The translations under genes were made by a program, and so were the position numbers. Of a stretch of 64,000 nt of DNA, positions 1 through 8,918 are shown piece by piece (within the stretch, counting starts at the first letter, position 1; every line of letters starts with the position of its first letter). The notes below the pieces were generated by a model. It had not been told where the DNA came from, ran no database searches, and saw nothing but the letters and a program-made list of their open reading frames with translations. The stretch is from Persicitalea jodogahamensis (GTDB lineage Bacteria; Bacteroidota; Bacteroidia; Cytophagales; Spirosomataceae): NCBI RefSeq assembly GCF_014651615.1, contig NZ_BMXF01000005.1, forward strand, positions 62,001 through 126,000, read 5' to 3'.

Positions 1-193
1 GGTCAGCTCCCAGATCGTAATCAAGTAAGACAATTTGTTTCCCTGTTAAGTTATCGAAAATATATTCTAACCCTTCACTGGAAACTTCTTTGAGAATTAC
101 ATTATCTGTACCAAACCTTTCTCTCAATGAAAAAAGAAGTGGATCAGTAACTTTCATGTTATCATGAATTACAACAATTTTAATCGACTTCAT
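1..193 (-). CDS. Response-regulator receiver-like protein (partial, cut by left window edge)
   Basis: Only the first 64 codons are inside the window, so this gene is too short to be seen as a full reading frame. The visible protein starts MKSIKIVVIHDN and has the beta1-alpha1-beta2-alpha2-beta3 pattern of a CheY-like receiver. Its third strand ends in VLLDYDLG, where the D after LL (or the next acidic residue) would be the phospho-acceptor. The usual acidic pair after beta1 is degenerate (HDN rather than DDD), so phosphorylation chemistry may be altered. The ATG (191-193) overlaps the end of the upstream ATPase/kinase gene by 14 nt, so the two are almost certainly co-translated and this is the obvious phosphotransfer partner. 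The output domain, if any, lies outside the window. Receiver identity is inferred from the pattern only. Confidence 0.6.
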   Translation of the reverse strand, partial: MKSIKIVVIHDNMKVTDPLLFSLRERFGTDNVILKEVSSEGLEYIFDNLTGKQIVLLDYDLGAD

Positions 194-2306
194 GAGAAGT
201 TTTTCTAAGCGGAAATACTATTTTAAAAGATGCACCTTTCGGAAAGAATTCACTCTTTATTAAGGAGATGCTGCCATTTAAAGACTCCACACGTGTCTTA
301 ACTATATATAAGCCTAAGCCTGCTCCCCCCAAATCTGCTGTAGTAGTATAGTACATTTCGAAAATTCGTTCTTCGTTTTCCTTCTTTATTCCCTCACCAT
401 TATCGGAAAAGACAACTACAAACTTATCAATGTCGATATAGCCAGCGCATTTTATTATTTTATTATTTTCATTCCTTAACGCTTTGATGGAATTAGAGAT
501 TAAATTTTCAATAATATCCTCAAAAAACTTTCTATTCGCATGAATAATAAAACTGTCTTGGATTTCTATTATTGAATGGATACTTTCGGCTTGAAAAACA
601 GGGCTATAAGATTTTTCAAATAAATTCACTAGCAAAGTTTTTATATTAAAATCTTCCATATCAATAGTAGAACCAGCATAGCTTAACATAAAGTCAATTA
701 TCCTGCTGAGATTTGTCATCTCATCGTAAATGCCAACGGAATATTCTCGAAAGTAGGTATCGAGTTCAGGATTTGGATAACGTTCTTTAAAAAACTCGGC
801 CATTCTCTTCACTTTACCTAGTGCCGTTCTTACCGCATGAGAAATATGTATAGCATAATCCTGCAAAGACATCAAGCTGAGATATATATTTTCTTTGCGT
901 ATGTGATCTTTTCTTTCTCTTTCTTGCTGTTGTATCCCTTTCTTAATTGATCTATCAATCGAAATCGCTTGTTCTCTTAGAGGTTTTAATATTTTTTCAA
1001 GAGTAGGATTTTTTCTTTCAAGAGTTTCAATTCGTGTTGTGAATTCTTTTATTTCAATATTAGCTCTTGCAAGGTTCTTATCTATACTAACCTTTATTAA
1101 GTACCGTTCATACTTTTTTAATTCAGCAATCGATCTCAATTGACTTATTACAAATTCTTTTAATTCCCTGTACTCCCTATTATCTACGAAATCTTGTCTA
1201 TTTGTAGCCTCTATAATTTGGGGGTTACTATCTTTTGTTATATCTAATATTCCAATTATTTCTCGAGTACCTATTTTGTCAAAAGTACCAGACCATAAAC
1301 GCTTGTCTATTCCTAAAATATCCCTTTTCTTGTCTCTCTCGCTTTCAAATTCTGCAAAAGGTGTCGTAATTAATCCATCCCTATATATCTTAACACCATC
1401 GACTCGATAGTCATCATTCTTGTATGCACTATTATATCGTTTTTTTGCCGCTTCGTTAAAATAATACAATTCAAGGTGAACAGGGCCAAATATTTGAATT
1501 GGAATTTGCTGCTTTATTATCTGATTTTTTGTATTATCGAACTTTAATGTTTCTTGAATATTATTATCCAAGTTAAAATTGATCGAAAACTGATGGCTTG
1601 AATACTTTATAGTTTCTGCTTTTACCTGCCTATTTTCGTATCCAGAATATTCATTGGACTGGATATATATATTAAAAGGTGGATCTAATGGATAGAAAGG
1701 AGATACAATCTTTTCTAATTCGCGCTCAAGTCTTTTTATATCCGGCTCAGTCCATAATTCTGCAATAGAAGAAATAGATAACGTGGTACCGTGAATTTCT
1801 GGATTATCTTCTTCAAAGAAAAATCCATTCTCTATGTCTGTAAAAAGTGTTAACTGAGTAGATCTTGATTTAACTTCATATGCATCCCAATCTATTTTAA
1901 CTATTAGTCTTTCTTTTTCGCCTTTTTGCTTAGTACTTATCGTAAGTTTCCCACCCAATTTATCGACAGCGAACCTCCCGATACCCTTCTCACCTACATA
2001 CCTCCTATTGAAAGGTTTATCCGAAAATAATTTATTTCTTTTACTGGCGGTTCCTACTACCATCCATTTATCACGCACGTCATTAAAGGACATCCCGTGT
2101 CCATCATCAGATATAGTAATATTTGGCTTTCCGCTTGCGTTTGCACCTACATTTTCGAAGCTAACGACAACTGATGTTGCATTTGCATCGTAGCAATTTT
2201 TCACCAGTTCATATACAGCCGTAATACGATCTGTAATCAGATCGCGTCCAAAAAGCCTGAAAGCATTTACGTCAAATCTCCATTTAAGATTCTTCTCTTC
2301 AATCAT
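180..2306 (-). CDS. Dual GHKL ATPase: MORC/Hsp90-like N-terminus fused to a histidine-kinase C-terminus
   Basis: A 708-residue protein with two separate Bergerat-fold ATPase modules. The N-terminal one has an N-box (E33-LVKN, D40), a G1 motif ISDDGHGM (residues 65-72) and a glycine lid GEKGIGRF (105-112). This is the Hsp90/MutL/MORC pattern, and such ATPases are known to occur beside restriction-modification genes. After an S5-like middle region and a long charged coiled coil (about 395-480), the C-terminus looks like a sensor kinase. It has an H-box-like ISHAVRTALG near residue 500, an N-box ENLISNSIKAL, a G1 DNGEGI and a G2 GGAGLGL. I chose the ATG at 2306 because it overlaps the methyltransferase stop by 8 nt (ATGATTGA); the reading frame has further open codons upstream. 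There are no membrane segments, so it should sit in the cytoplasm. The gene is AT-rich compared with gcvP, suggesting horizontal acquisition. Domain calls are firm; the function as a DNA-methylation-linked sensor or defence ATPase is inferred. Confidence 0.85.
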   Translation of the reverse strand: MIEEKNLKWRFDVNAFRLFGRDLITDRITAVYELVKNCYDANATSVVVSFENVGANASGKPNITISDDGHGMSFNDVRDKWMVVGTASKRNKLFSDKPFNRRYVGEKGIGRFAVDKLGGKLTISTKQKGEKERLIVKIDWDAYEVKSRSTQLTLFTDIENGFFFEEDNPEIHGTTLSISSIAELWTEPDIKRLERELEKIVSPFYPLDPPFNIYIQSNEYSGYENRQVKAETIKYSSHQFSINFNLDNNIQETLKFDNTKNQIIKQQIPIQIFGPVHLELYYFNEAAKKRYNSAYKNDDYRVDGVKIYRDGLITTPFAEFESERDKKRDILGIDKRLWSGTFDKIGTREIIGILDITKDSNPQIIEATNRQDFVDNREYRELKEFVISQLRSIAELKKYERYLIKVSIDKNLARANIEIKEFTTRIETLERKNPTLEKILKPLREQAISIDRSIKKGIQQQERERKDHIRKENIYLSLMSLQDYAIHISHAVRTALGKVKRMAEFFKERYPNPELDTYFREYSVGIYDEMTNLSRIIDFMLSYAGSTIDMEDFNIKTLLVNLFEKSYSPVFQAESIHSIIEIQDSFIIHANRKFFEDIIENLISNSIKALRNENNKIIKCAGYIDIDKFVVVFSDNGEGIKKENEERIFEMYYTTTADLGGAGLGLYIVKTRVESLNGSISLIKSEFFPKGASFKIVFPLRKTSHEVD

Positions 2307-3396
2307 CTTCAAATTTCTCAATATGACGCGCAATACTACTAGCTATTGCTCTTCCCAAGAGGACTGGGACTGCATTCCCTATCTGGGTAGCAATTCTACC
2401 AGTTGAAAAAATTCTATCAGGATCAATGAAATTGTATTCCTTCGGAAATGATTGTAAAATGGCAGCCTCTCTCAACGAAATGGCTCTATCTTGTTCTGGA
2501 TGACCAAACCTGCCATTACTATATCCAATACAGTAAGTAGTTATTGTAGGAGAAACATTGCCCCAACTCATTCTACCATAAGCACTTCCAAAGGCTTTTC
2601 CGCCTTCTCTCTTATGGCAGTCTGCCACTAACTCTGTTGGCCAATTCCTCCATCCTCCACCCTCTGGTGTAGCTTTTATCCTGCGAAGGCTTAATTCACT
2701 CAAACACCTTGACCGATGTAAGGGGTCTTCTTTATCTAATTCTCCTTGTTTCAGTTTTGGAAGATCACCAATCGCATCACGAACTGATTTCACGTCTTCA
2801 CTCTTAAGTTCTGGAATCATTTCAATCTCACCATAAAGAGACGCGAATAGAACTAAACGCTTTCTTCTCTGAGGCACTCCGTAATATTGCGCATCAACTA
2901 TACGATAAGAAATGTAGTAACCCTCTTTTTTGAGCACATTCAAAAAATCGTTGAACACTTCACCTTTTTTGAATTTATTCAATAAAGGCACATTTTCCAT
3001 AGAGATTATGTGAGGCCTTATAATCTGAATTAGATTAGCGAAAGAATAAAGCAATTTCCATCTTTCGGAGTTTTCTGGATTTGCCTTTCCATTATTCTTT
3101 GTATTAAGTATCGAAAATGGCTGGCATGGAGCGCAACCAACTAAAATTTTCTTTTTGTTTTTATAAAAATTATTCTCTAGAAACTTTGAATCCAATTGGT
3201 TTACATCTTTTTTAACAAAAGGTACTTTATTATTCGTTTCATATGCGAATTTACATTCCTCATCAATGTCTATTCCTGCTGCCACATTGAATTGTTCTAA
3301 AAGAAATCCATGAGTAAGGCCACCAATTCCACAAAATAGGTCTACCACCGAATATTTATCGATTTTCCTTTTAGTATTATTTTCTGTTTCACTCAT
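2299..3396 (-). CDS. DNA (cytosine-5-)-methyltransferase
   Basis: A 365-residue C5-cytosine methyltransferase that should transfer a methyl group from S-adenosylmethionine to cytosine in a specific DNA site. All key motifs are present in canonical order: motif I VVDLFCGIGG (17-26), motif IV with the catalytic PCQ (C91), motif VI ENVP (134-137), motif VIII QRRKRLVLFAS (176-186), a motif IX-like GNVSPTIT, and motif X QIGNAVPVLLG (338-348). The target-recognition region between VIII and IX is short (about residues 190-275), and the recognition sequence cannot be predicted from it. No restriction endonuclease is visible next to it inside the window. Instead the gene overlaps a dual GHKL ATPase/kinase by 8 nt. 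It is AT-rich compared with gcvP on its right, consistent with a transferred island. An inverted repeat about 60 bp upstream of the start may control it. Confidence 0.93.
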   Translation of the reverse strand: MSETENNTKRKIDKYSVVDLFCGIGGLTHGFLLEQFNVAAGIDIDEECKFAYETNNKVPFVKKDVNQLDSKFLENNFYKNKKKILVGCAPCQPFSILNTKNNGKANPENSERWKLLYSFANLIQIIRPHIISMENVPLLNKFKKGEVFNDFLNVLKKEGYYISYRIVDAQYYGVPQRRKRLVLFASLYGEIEMIPELKSEDVKSVRDAIGDLPKLKQGELDKEDPLHRSRCLSELSLRRIKATPEGGGWRNWPTELVADCHKREGGKAFGSAYGRMSWGNVSPTITTYCIGYSNGRFGHPEQDRAISLREAAILQSFPKEYNFIDPDRIFSTGRIATQIGNAVPVLLGRAIASSIARHIEKFEDD

Positions 3397-3454
3397 AATA
3401 ATAGCATTTGCGCCAATGTTTTTGTATCACATTTGACCAAAATATATTTACTAT

Positions 3455-3478
3455 CTAATACATTATTTATTGTATTAG
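3455..3478. promoter_or_regulatory. Perfect inverted repeat, operator-like, upstream of the methyltransferase
   Basis: CTAATACA (3455-3462) and TGTATTAG (3471-3478) are exact reverse complements separated by 8 nt of A/T. The dyad lies 59 bp before the methyltransferase ATG, in the 191-bp gap between that gene and the end of gcvP. Its size and placement fit a dimeric repressor or controller-protein operator, as is common for methyltransferase cassettes. No controller gene is visible in the window, so the binding protein is unknown. There is no T-run typical of a terminator. Confidence 0.45.
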
Positions 3479-3587
3479 TGTACTCCAAACTCAATCATAT
3501 CAAGACAGATAGAATACATTTTACAGCATAATAGTATCTCTCTTTCAAAACCTATATTTTCATGAAAAGGCTCTTTCTCATCAAGAT

Positions 3588-6470
3588 CTACCCTTCCTCC
3601 TCCGCATACTCCTCCACCGGAATACACGCACAGATCAAATTCCGATCGCCGTACGCGCTATCCACGCGGCTGACGCTGGGCCAGAACTTGTTGAAGCGCA
3701 GGGCGGGCAGCGGGAAGGCGGCTTTTTCGCGGGAATAGGAACGCGTCCAGTCGTCGGCCAGTACCACGCGGGATGTGTGCGGCGCGTGTTTCAGGACGTT
3801 CTCGGCGCGGTCGGCGGTGCCTTCCTCCACTTCGCGGATTTCCTGGCGGATGGCCAGCATCGTGTCGCAGAAGCGGTCGAGTTCGGCCTTGGACTCCGAT
3901 TCAGTCGGTTCGATCATCAAAGTACCCGCCACCGGGAACGATAAAGTCGGCGCGTGGTAGCCGTAGTCCATAAGCCGCTTGGCGATGTCCTCGGCCTCGA
4001 TGCCCGCCGCCTTGAACGGCCGGCAGTCGAGGATCATTTCGTGGGCGCAGCGGCCGTTGGCTCCGGTATAAAGTACCTTGAAGTCATCGCGCAGGCGTTC
4101 CTTGATGTAGTTGGCGTTCAGAATCGCCATTTTGGTGGCGTTGGTCAGACCCGCGCCGCCCATCATCGCGATGTAGGCGTAGGAAATCGTGAGGATACTT
4201 GCGCTGCCGTAAGGTGCTGCCGATACCGCCCCGGCCTTGCCCACATGAGTACCCTGATTCACGTGCTTCGGCAGGAAAGGCACCAGTTGCTCGGCTACAC
4301 CGATGGGTCCCATACCGGGACCACCACCGCCGTGCGGAATGCAGAAGGTCTTGTGCAGGTTGAGGTGGCAGACGTCCGCCCCAATCAAACCCGGACTCGT
4401 CAGACCTACCTGCGCGTTCATGTTCGCGCCGTCCATGTACACCTGTCCACCATGTTCATGGATCAGGGCGCATATTTCCTTGATGCTTTCTTCAAAAACG
4501 CCGTGCGTAGATGGGTAGGTTACCATCAGGCAGGCCAATTGGTCGCTGTATTGCTCGGCTTTGGCCCGCAGGTCGGCGACGTCGATGTTGCCGCGCTCGT
4601 CGCATTTGGTCACCACGACCTTCATGCCCGCCATCACCGCCGAGGCGGGATTGGTACCGTGCGCCGACGACGGAATCAGGGCCACATTGCGGTGGCTGTC
4701 GCCCCGGCTTTCGTGGTAAGCGCGGATCACCATCAGGCCCGCGTACTCGCCCTGCGCGCCGGAGTTGGGTTGCAGCGACATGGCCGCAAAGCCTGTGATT
4801 TCGCACAGCCAGGCGTTCAGCTCCTCAAACATAATCTGGTAGCCGCGTGCCTGCTCCACGGGCGCAAAGGGGTGCATCGCTCCGAATTCCGGCCAGGTCA
4901 CGGGAATCATTTCGGCCGTGGCGTTGAGTTTCATGGTGCAACTACCCAGCGAAATCATGGAATGCACGAGCGAAAGATCTTTGTTTTCCAAAGATTTGAG
5001 GTACCGCAACATCTCGTGTTCGGTGTGGTGCGTATTGAACACCGGATGCGTCAGATAAGGCGCGTGGCGGGTGAGGTTTTCAGGGAAAGTAATTTCCATT
5101 TCCTCCTCGATCACCATCTCGCCTGCAAAACCGGATACCTCAGCGAACAGGTTCAGCAGATTAATGACGTCGTCGAAGGTCTTGGCCTCGTCAAACGACA
5201 CGCTCACGCGGTTGTCGGGGAAGGGATAATGCCGCAGATTGACACCCCACTTGCCCGATTCTTCTTTCAGCTTTTTGGCCAAAGCCGTCTGAATTGTGAC
5301 CGTATCAAAGTACTCCTCGGTCGTGACGTGGAAATTGAATTTCTTGATGGTCTCGGCGAACAATTTGGCCAGGCCGTGCGTCTTGGCGGCGATAGTTTTC
5401 AGTCCTTCGGGACCATGATAGACCGCGTAGGCTCCGGCCATGACGGCCAGCAGTACCTGGGCGGTGCATATATTGGAGGTAGCCTTTTCACGGCGGATGT
5501 GCTGCTCGCGAGTTTGCAGCGCCATGCGCAGGGCACGATTTCCCTCGGCATCAACTGACACGCCGATGATGCGGCCGGGTAGTTGGCGCTTGAAGGCATC
5601 TTTGGTGGCAAAAAATGCCGCGTGCGGTCCGCCGTAGCCCATTGGCACGCCGAAACGCTGCGCCGAGCCGACGACCACATCGGCGCCCATTTCGCCGGGA
5701 GATTTGAGTAAAGTCAACGCCAGCAGGTCGGCGGCTACCGCTACCGTAAGATCCAGATCATGGGCGGCGGCAATAAAATCGGTGTAATCAAAAACCTGAC
5801 CGTTGGTCGCGGGGTACTGTACCAACGCCCCAAACAAATTCTCCTGCGTCAGGTCGGTGGTGCGGTGGTTACCAATGAGTAGTTTGATACCCACGGGCGT
5901 CGCGCGGGTGAAAAGCAGGTCGATGGTCTGCGGGTGGCAGAGGTCCGAGACGAAGAAAGTATCGGCGGCTTTCTTGCTGGCGGGCCGGGCGGCGTAGAGC
6001 ATCGTCATAGCTTCGGCGGCAGCGGTAGCTTCGTCCAGCAGCGAGGCGTTGGCGATTTCCATGCCCGTCAGGTCGGTGACGACCGTCTGGAAATTAAGCA
6101 GCATTTCGAGTCGTCCCTGCGCGATTTCGGCCTGATAAGGTGTGTAGGCCGTGTACCAGCCCGGATTTTCCAGAACATTCCGTAGGATCACATTGGGCGT
6201 GATAGTGTCATAGTAGCCCTGCCCGATGTACGATTTCAGAATAGCATTCTCACTGGCCATGCGCTTGAAACCCCGCAAAAAGGCGCGCTCCGAGCGGGCG
6301 GGGGGTAGTTTTAGCGGTTCCGCCATGCGAATACCCGCCGGGACGGTCTGGTCGATGAGTTCGTCTAGGGAGTTTACGCCCAGCGTTTGCAGCATTTCGC
6401 TGAGTTCCTGTTCGTCTTTGCCGTGGTGGCGGCTTTCAAATTTTTCCTGAGCCTGGAGATTGATTTTCAT
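3588..6470 (-). CDS. gcvP: Glycine dehydrogenase (aminomethyl-transferring), P-protein of the glycine cleavage system
   Basis: A 960-residue single-chain P-protein, the usual length for the fused (not split) form. It decarboxylates glycine with pyridoxal phosphate and loads the aminomethyl group onto lipoylated GcvH. The N-terminal half carries the typical [10 protein letters not shown] and IGQGYYDT segments. The C-terminal half carries the PLP lysine region [18 protein letters not shown] followed by MGPIGV. The start at 6470 gives the expected N-terminus with no competing upstream start in a conserved context. gcvH and gcvT are not next to it, so the gene stands alone here. It is GC-rich and contrasts sharply with the AT-rich cassette downstream. 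A long open frame on the opposite strand inside it is a by-product of the GC-rich codons. Confidence 0.97.
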   Translation of the reverse strand: MKINLQAQEKFESRHHGKDEQELSEMLQTLGVNSLDELIDQTVPAGIRMAEPLKLPPARSERAFLRGFKRMASENAILKSYIGQGYYDTITPNVILRNVLENPGWYTAYTPYQAEIAQGRLEMLLNFQTVVTDLTGMEIANASLLDEATAAAEAMTMLYAARPASKKAADTFFVSDLCHPQTIDLLFTRATPVGIKLLIGNHRTTDLTQENLFGALVQYPATNGQVFDYTDFIAAAHDLDLTVAVAADLLALTLLKSPGEMGADVVVGSAQRFGVPMGYGGPHAAFFATKDAFKRQLPGRIIGVSVDAEGNRALRMALQTREQHIRREKATSNICTAQVLLAVMAGAYAVYHGPEGLKTIAAKTHGLAKLFAETIKKFNFHVTTEEYFDTVTIQTALAKKLKEESGKWGVNLRHYPFPDNRVSVSFDEAKTFDDVINLLNLFAEVSGFAGEMVIEEEMEITFPENLTRHAPYLTHPVFNTHHTEHEMLRYLKSLENKDLSLVHSMISLGSCTMKLNATAEMIPVTWPEFGAMHPFAPVEQARGYQIMFEELNAWLCEITGFAAMSLQPNSGAQGEYAGLMVIRAYHESRGDSHRNVALIPSSAHGTNPASAVMAGMKVVVTKCDERGNIDVADLRAKAEQYSDQLACLMVTYPSTHGVFEESIKEICALIHEHGGQVYMDGANMNAQVGLTSPGLIGADVCHLNLHKTFCIPHGGGGPGMGPIGVAEQLVPFLPKHVNQGTHVGKAGAVSAAPYGSASILTISYAYIAMMGGAGLTNATKMAILNANYIKERLRDDFKVLYTGANGRCAHEMILDCRPFKAAGIEAEDIAKRLMDYGYHAPTLSFPVAGTLMIEPTESESKAELDRFCDTMLAIRQEIREVEEGTADRAENVLKHAPHTSRVVLADDWTRSYSREKAAFPLPALRFNKFWPSVSRVDSAYGDRNLICACIPVEEYAEEEG

Positions 6471-6640
6471 GCTTTATCAGATACTGGACGCTGGATTTTA
6501 GGTAGTGTGCCGCCAAAGCGGTTGGCCATTTGAATTTAAAAAACAAAAGTAGGGAAAGTATTGATTTGCCTTAGGGTCGTTGCCAGACAAATAATTAAGA
6601 GGGTAACATTTTGTTTTTGAAAGAAGTTTTTACAAAAAAA

Positions 6641-6661
6641 GCCCCGGAAAAATTCCGGGGC
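6641..6661 (-). terminator. Rho-independent terminator of the small basic secreted protein gene
   Basis: A 9-bp perfect GC-rich stem (GCCCCGGAA / TTCCGGGGC) with a 3-nt loop. Read on the minus strand it is followed by a run of seven U residues (A-run at 6634-6640 on the plus strand). It sits 27 bp past the stop of the gene at 6688-6918. Confidence 0.85.
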
Positions 6662-6687
6662 ACAGTACTATTTTTTCGAAGAATATT

Positions 6688-6918
6688 TCAGGTATTAGGG
6701 CAACCGCAACTGCTCTTACGCTTGAAGATGCCAAGGAATTTCTTGCTGCGGGGCTTTTTGTAGCCTTTGTAGCGTTTCCGCTTTTTCTTCTTCTTACCGA
6801 AAAGTCCCATCTCGGTTTTGACGGTAGTAGCTGCGAGTACCGTGCTTGCCTGCGCTTGCACGCCAAGCCCGATGAGCATCCAGCCCGATAGTAGTAGGGT
6901 AAATAGTTTCTTGTTCAT
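6688..6918 (-). CDS. Small secreted lysine-rich protein, unknown function
   Basis: A 76-residue protein with a clear Sec signal peptide (MNKKL start, hydrophobic core LFTLLLSGWMLIGLGVQ, cleavage around AQA-S). The mature part is very basic: several KKKKRKR/KGYKK-type runs, ending in CGCPNT. The Cys-Gly-Cys near the end could bind metal or form disulfides. I do not recognise a family. Expression is supported by a strong terminator directly downstream and a clean ATG. It is a single gene between gcvP and a long AT-rich gap. Its extreme charge suggests binding to envelope polyanions or nucleic acid, but that is only a guess. Confidence 0.65.
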   Translation of the reverse strand: MNKKLFTLLLSGWMLIGLGVQAQASTVLAATTVKTEMGLFGKKKKKRKRYKGYKKPRSKKFLGIFKRKSSCGCPNT

Positions 6919-7400
6919 GGTTCTTCCTTATCTCAAGATACGGCTCGTCTTTATAACGGATTTATGGGTAAAAAATTGAAAATAACATCATGAGCTATAT
7001 AGTTCCCTGATTATCAGACAACTATTAATCTTTTGTTCTCCTGAAATTTTTACTTTGAGCGCACATCTACCATTGGATAACTTTTTTAAAAATTTCAGTT
7101 TCAAAATTTGTCTTTTCATTTGTTTTTTTCACATTTGTTACCGTTGATGCGCATCCAACCTCCTAAGCCGAAAAGCGTATGAGTAGGCGTATTTTATAGA
7201 ACTTACAGACATCTTTTTTAAACCGTTAAAAAAAATTGGACATAATAGTTAGAGGGGAATGTGATATGAGAATAGTAGAGCCAGTCTAACATGAATCATG
7301 AATATATTCTCGGAGAAAGACAGTAATAGTACACAGTTAGTCTTTCCATTTTATAAGAAAACCTATTTCATTCAATTATAACCATTTAAACCTCACTACT
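6919..7400. other. Long AT-rich intergenic region without a recognisable gene
   Basis: About 480 bases that are markedly AT-rich between two divergent small secreted-protein genes. I find no convincing coding frame, RNA gene or strong hairpin on either strand. It presumably holds the promoters of both flanking genes, but no consensus pair could be placed with confidence. Confidence 0.5.
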
Positions 7401-7694
7401 ATGTCAAAAAAAACTAGCCAGTTAGAATTTTATCCTTTGATAAACCGTTCTAAGTTATTCTCAAAAAAATATTTGTCTGGTATATTATTGTTCTCATTTT
7501 TATCTTTACAATCAACTCCCACTCAGGCTTGGAGATTATTTGGTTGGGAAAATGGTGGCTGGCTAGGCCAAGATGTTTCGGTTACCCCGGATGGATCCCA
7601 ATGTTTTGGTATGTATACGCGGACAAGGTATTTTTTTGGTTTTGCAGTTGAATCAGAAGTTGTATGGCAGGAAATTGAATGTACAACAAATTGA
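7401..7694 (+). CDS. Small secreted hypothetical protein
   Basis: A 97-residue protein beginning MSKKTSQLEFYPL. A hydrophobic segment follows a KK pair (YLSGILLFSFLSL), with a likely signal peptidase site at TQA-W near residue 43. The predicted mature part is about 55 residues, rich in aromatic residues (W, F, Y, with GWENGGWLGQ), with two cysteines, so it could form a small disulfide-linked fold. I do not recognise the family. It is AT-rich like the next gene and lies 116 bp upstream of it on the same strand. Support is the ATG, signal peptide and coding-like composition only. Confidence 0.5.
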   Translation: MSKKTSQLEFYPLINRSKLFSKKYLSGILLFSFLSLQSTPTQAWRLFGWENGGWLGQDVSVTPDGSQCFGMYTRTRYFFGFAVESEVVWQEIECTTN

Positions 7695-7810
7695 GGAACA
7701 AACTCTTTTTCGGTGGATGAAAAATAATCGATACTGATCGGCCCAGCACATGGCTCCCCTCCACCTGAACTCTGTGCTTGCAATTCGGATCGTTTACTGC
7801 TGCAGGTATT

Positions 7811-8674
7811 ATGTTAAGACCAAGACTTTTGGCTTTTTTATTATTCCTTTTACTATTATCAAACGAAAGTGTAGCTCAACAACGGGGCGTAGTGGCCGAT
7901 GCGGCTTCTCACGCTCCGTTGTCGTATGTAAGTATTTATTCTAGTGGTAGTACGAAAATCGGTACCTACAGTAACTTTGATGGTGAATTTACGCTCCCAG
8001 TCAATCTGCAATCGGATACCGTAGTTTTTTCACTTTTAGGCTATCAATCTCATTTCCAAGAACTTGAAAAGATATTTTCGACAGATACTATATTTCTTTA
8101 CGAAGAACCCTTACAACTAGCCGCTATAGAAGTGAAGGCGGAGAAAAAGGTAAAAACAAGGATGGGCCCATCCTCATCGTCAGGAAATCTTAGAGTAGGG
8201 AGCAATCTCGCTTCATGGTATAGTGAATTAGCTGTATTCTTCAAAGCTAACAGCGTCACACCGCTATATGTCGATTCAATAGAACTTTATCTGTTATTGC
8301 AAGATAAGAACTCTAAGGGCGGTTATGCACGTGTAAACTTATACACAGTAGGTAATAATATGTTTCCTTCAGATCCTTTGATTAATCGATCCTTTCTTGT
8401 CAAAGCACAAGCACCGCATTGGCGAGGAAAATGGTATTCCATCGATGTAAGTGATTTTTTGCTAATGATGCCAGAAAATGGATTATTTGTTTCTGTCGAG
8501 TTTTTACCTACCATGGAATCAGATGTTACAAGTAAAAATACCAGCATACGCTTTGGAAAAAAGTACCCTCTTAAAACATTTGAACGTATAGCAGGTAACG
8601 GATGGCGACATGCAATTATTCAGAAGCTTAAACCTGACTACTCGCCTCTTATCAGGCTAAACCTTTCAAACTAG
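7811..8674 (+). CDS. Secreted carboxypeptidase-regulatory-like domain protein
   Basis: A 287-residue protein starting at the ATG at 7811, which gives a textbook signal peptide (MLRPRLLAFLLFLLLLSNESVAQ). An open TTG upstream adds only a non-hydrophobic tail and is less likely. Residues about 25-95 match the carboxypeptidase D regulatory-like fold widely used in Bacteroidota envelope proteins: GVVADAASHAPLSYVSIY, then a FDGEFTLPV turn and a VVFSLLGYQS strand. It is followed by AIEVKAEKK, as in TonB-linked proteins, but no plug or barrel follows. Residues 100-287 form an all-beta-looking region I cannot assign. It probably acts in the periplasm or at the cell surface. The AT-rich composition groups it with the small secreted gene upstream. 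Confidence 0.75.
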   Translation: MLRPRLLAFLLFLLLLSNESVAQQRGVVADAASHAPLSYVSIYSSGSTKIGTYSNFDGEFTLPVNLQSDTVVFSLLGYQSHFQELEKIFSTDTIFLYEEPLQLAAIEVKAEKKVKTRMGPSSSSGNLRVGSNLASWYSELAVFFKANSVTPLYVDSIELYLLLQDKNSKGGYARVNLYTVGNNMFPSDPLINRSFLVKAQAPHWRGKWYSIDVSDFLLMMPENGLFVSVEFLPTMESDVTSKNTSIRFGKKYPLKTFERIAGNGWRHAIIQKLKPDYSPLIRLNLSN

Positions 8675-8773
8675 TATTTGCTTCTAAAAACAAATTAGCA
8701 GCTACTGCTTCCGCTATCGTCAGTTTGCAACTATTGACTCCAGCAAGAGTCCCAGTTGCGCCCGCACTCTCAT

Positions 8774-8836
8774 CCCCCGCACCAATTCCAAAATCGTAAT
8801 CTCCGGCAGAACACCGGCTCGGTTACCGCAATCCAC
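8774..8836 (-). pseudogene. Remnant of the 3' end of a metallophosphoesterase gene
   Basis: On the minus strand this stretch encodes GVLPEITILELVRG, nearly identical to the C-terminus of the intact phosphoesterase at 9132-10388 (GILPEITILELVRG). The core 42 bp (8774-8815) match 9135-9176 at 40 of 42 positions. The original stop codon is lost, the sequence upstream diverges quickly and no gene body is present. It therefore looks like a leftover of a partial duplication or of a deleted paralogue. Confidence 0.7.
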
Positions 8837-8874
8837 CGATATAGACAGTACCTATTTCAATGATTGGAAATGAG

Positions 8875-8912
8875 TTGGAAGTACTGTTTCTTTACAGTAA
8901 AACTACTTCCAA
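8875..8912 (+). other. Hairpin in the leader of the small membrane protein gene
   Basis: TTGGAAGTA (8875-8883) pairs perfectly with TACTTCCAA (8904-8912), and ACTGT/ACAGT inside can form a second stem. The structure ends 6 nt before the ATG at 8919, so it could hide or expose the translation start. There is no T-run, so it is not a standard terminator for the upstream gene. Confidence 0.4.
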
Positions 8913-8918
8913 TTCACC

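Noticed and set aside
3954-5558. A 534-codon open frame on the plus strand inside gcvP
   Set aside because: It is fully antisense to a well-conserved gene. Its translation is His/Val/Gly-rich with no family features; such long frames arise from GC-rich codon use on the other strand.
6471-6640. Possible glycine riboswitch before gcvP
   Set aside because: The leader of gcvP has no tandem aptamer-like conserved segments and no expression platform hairpin.
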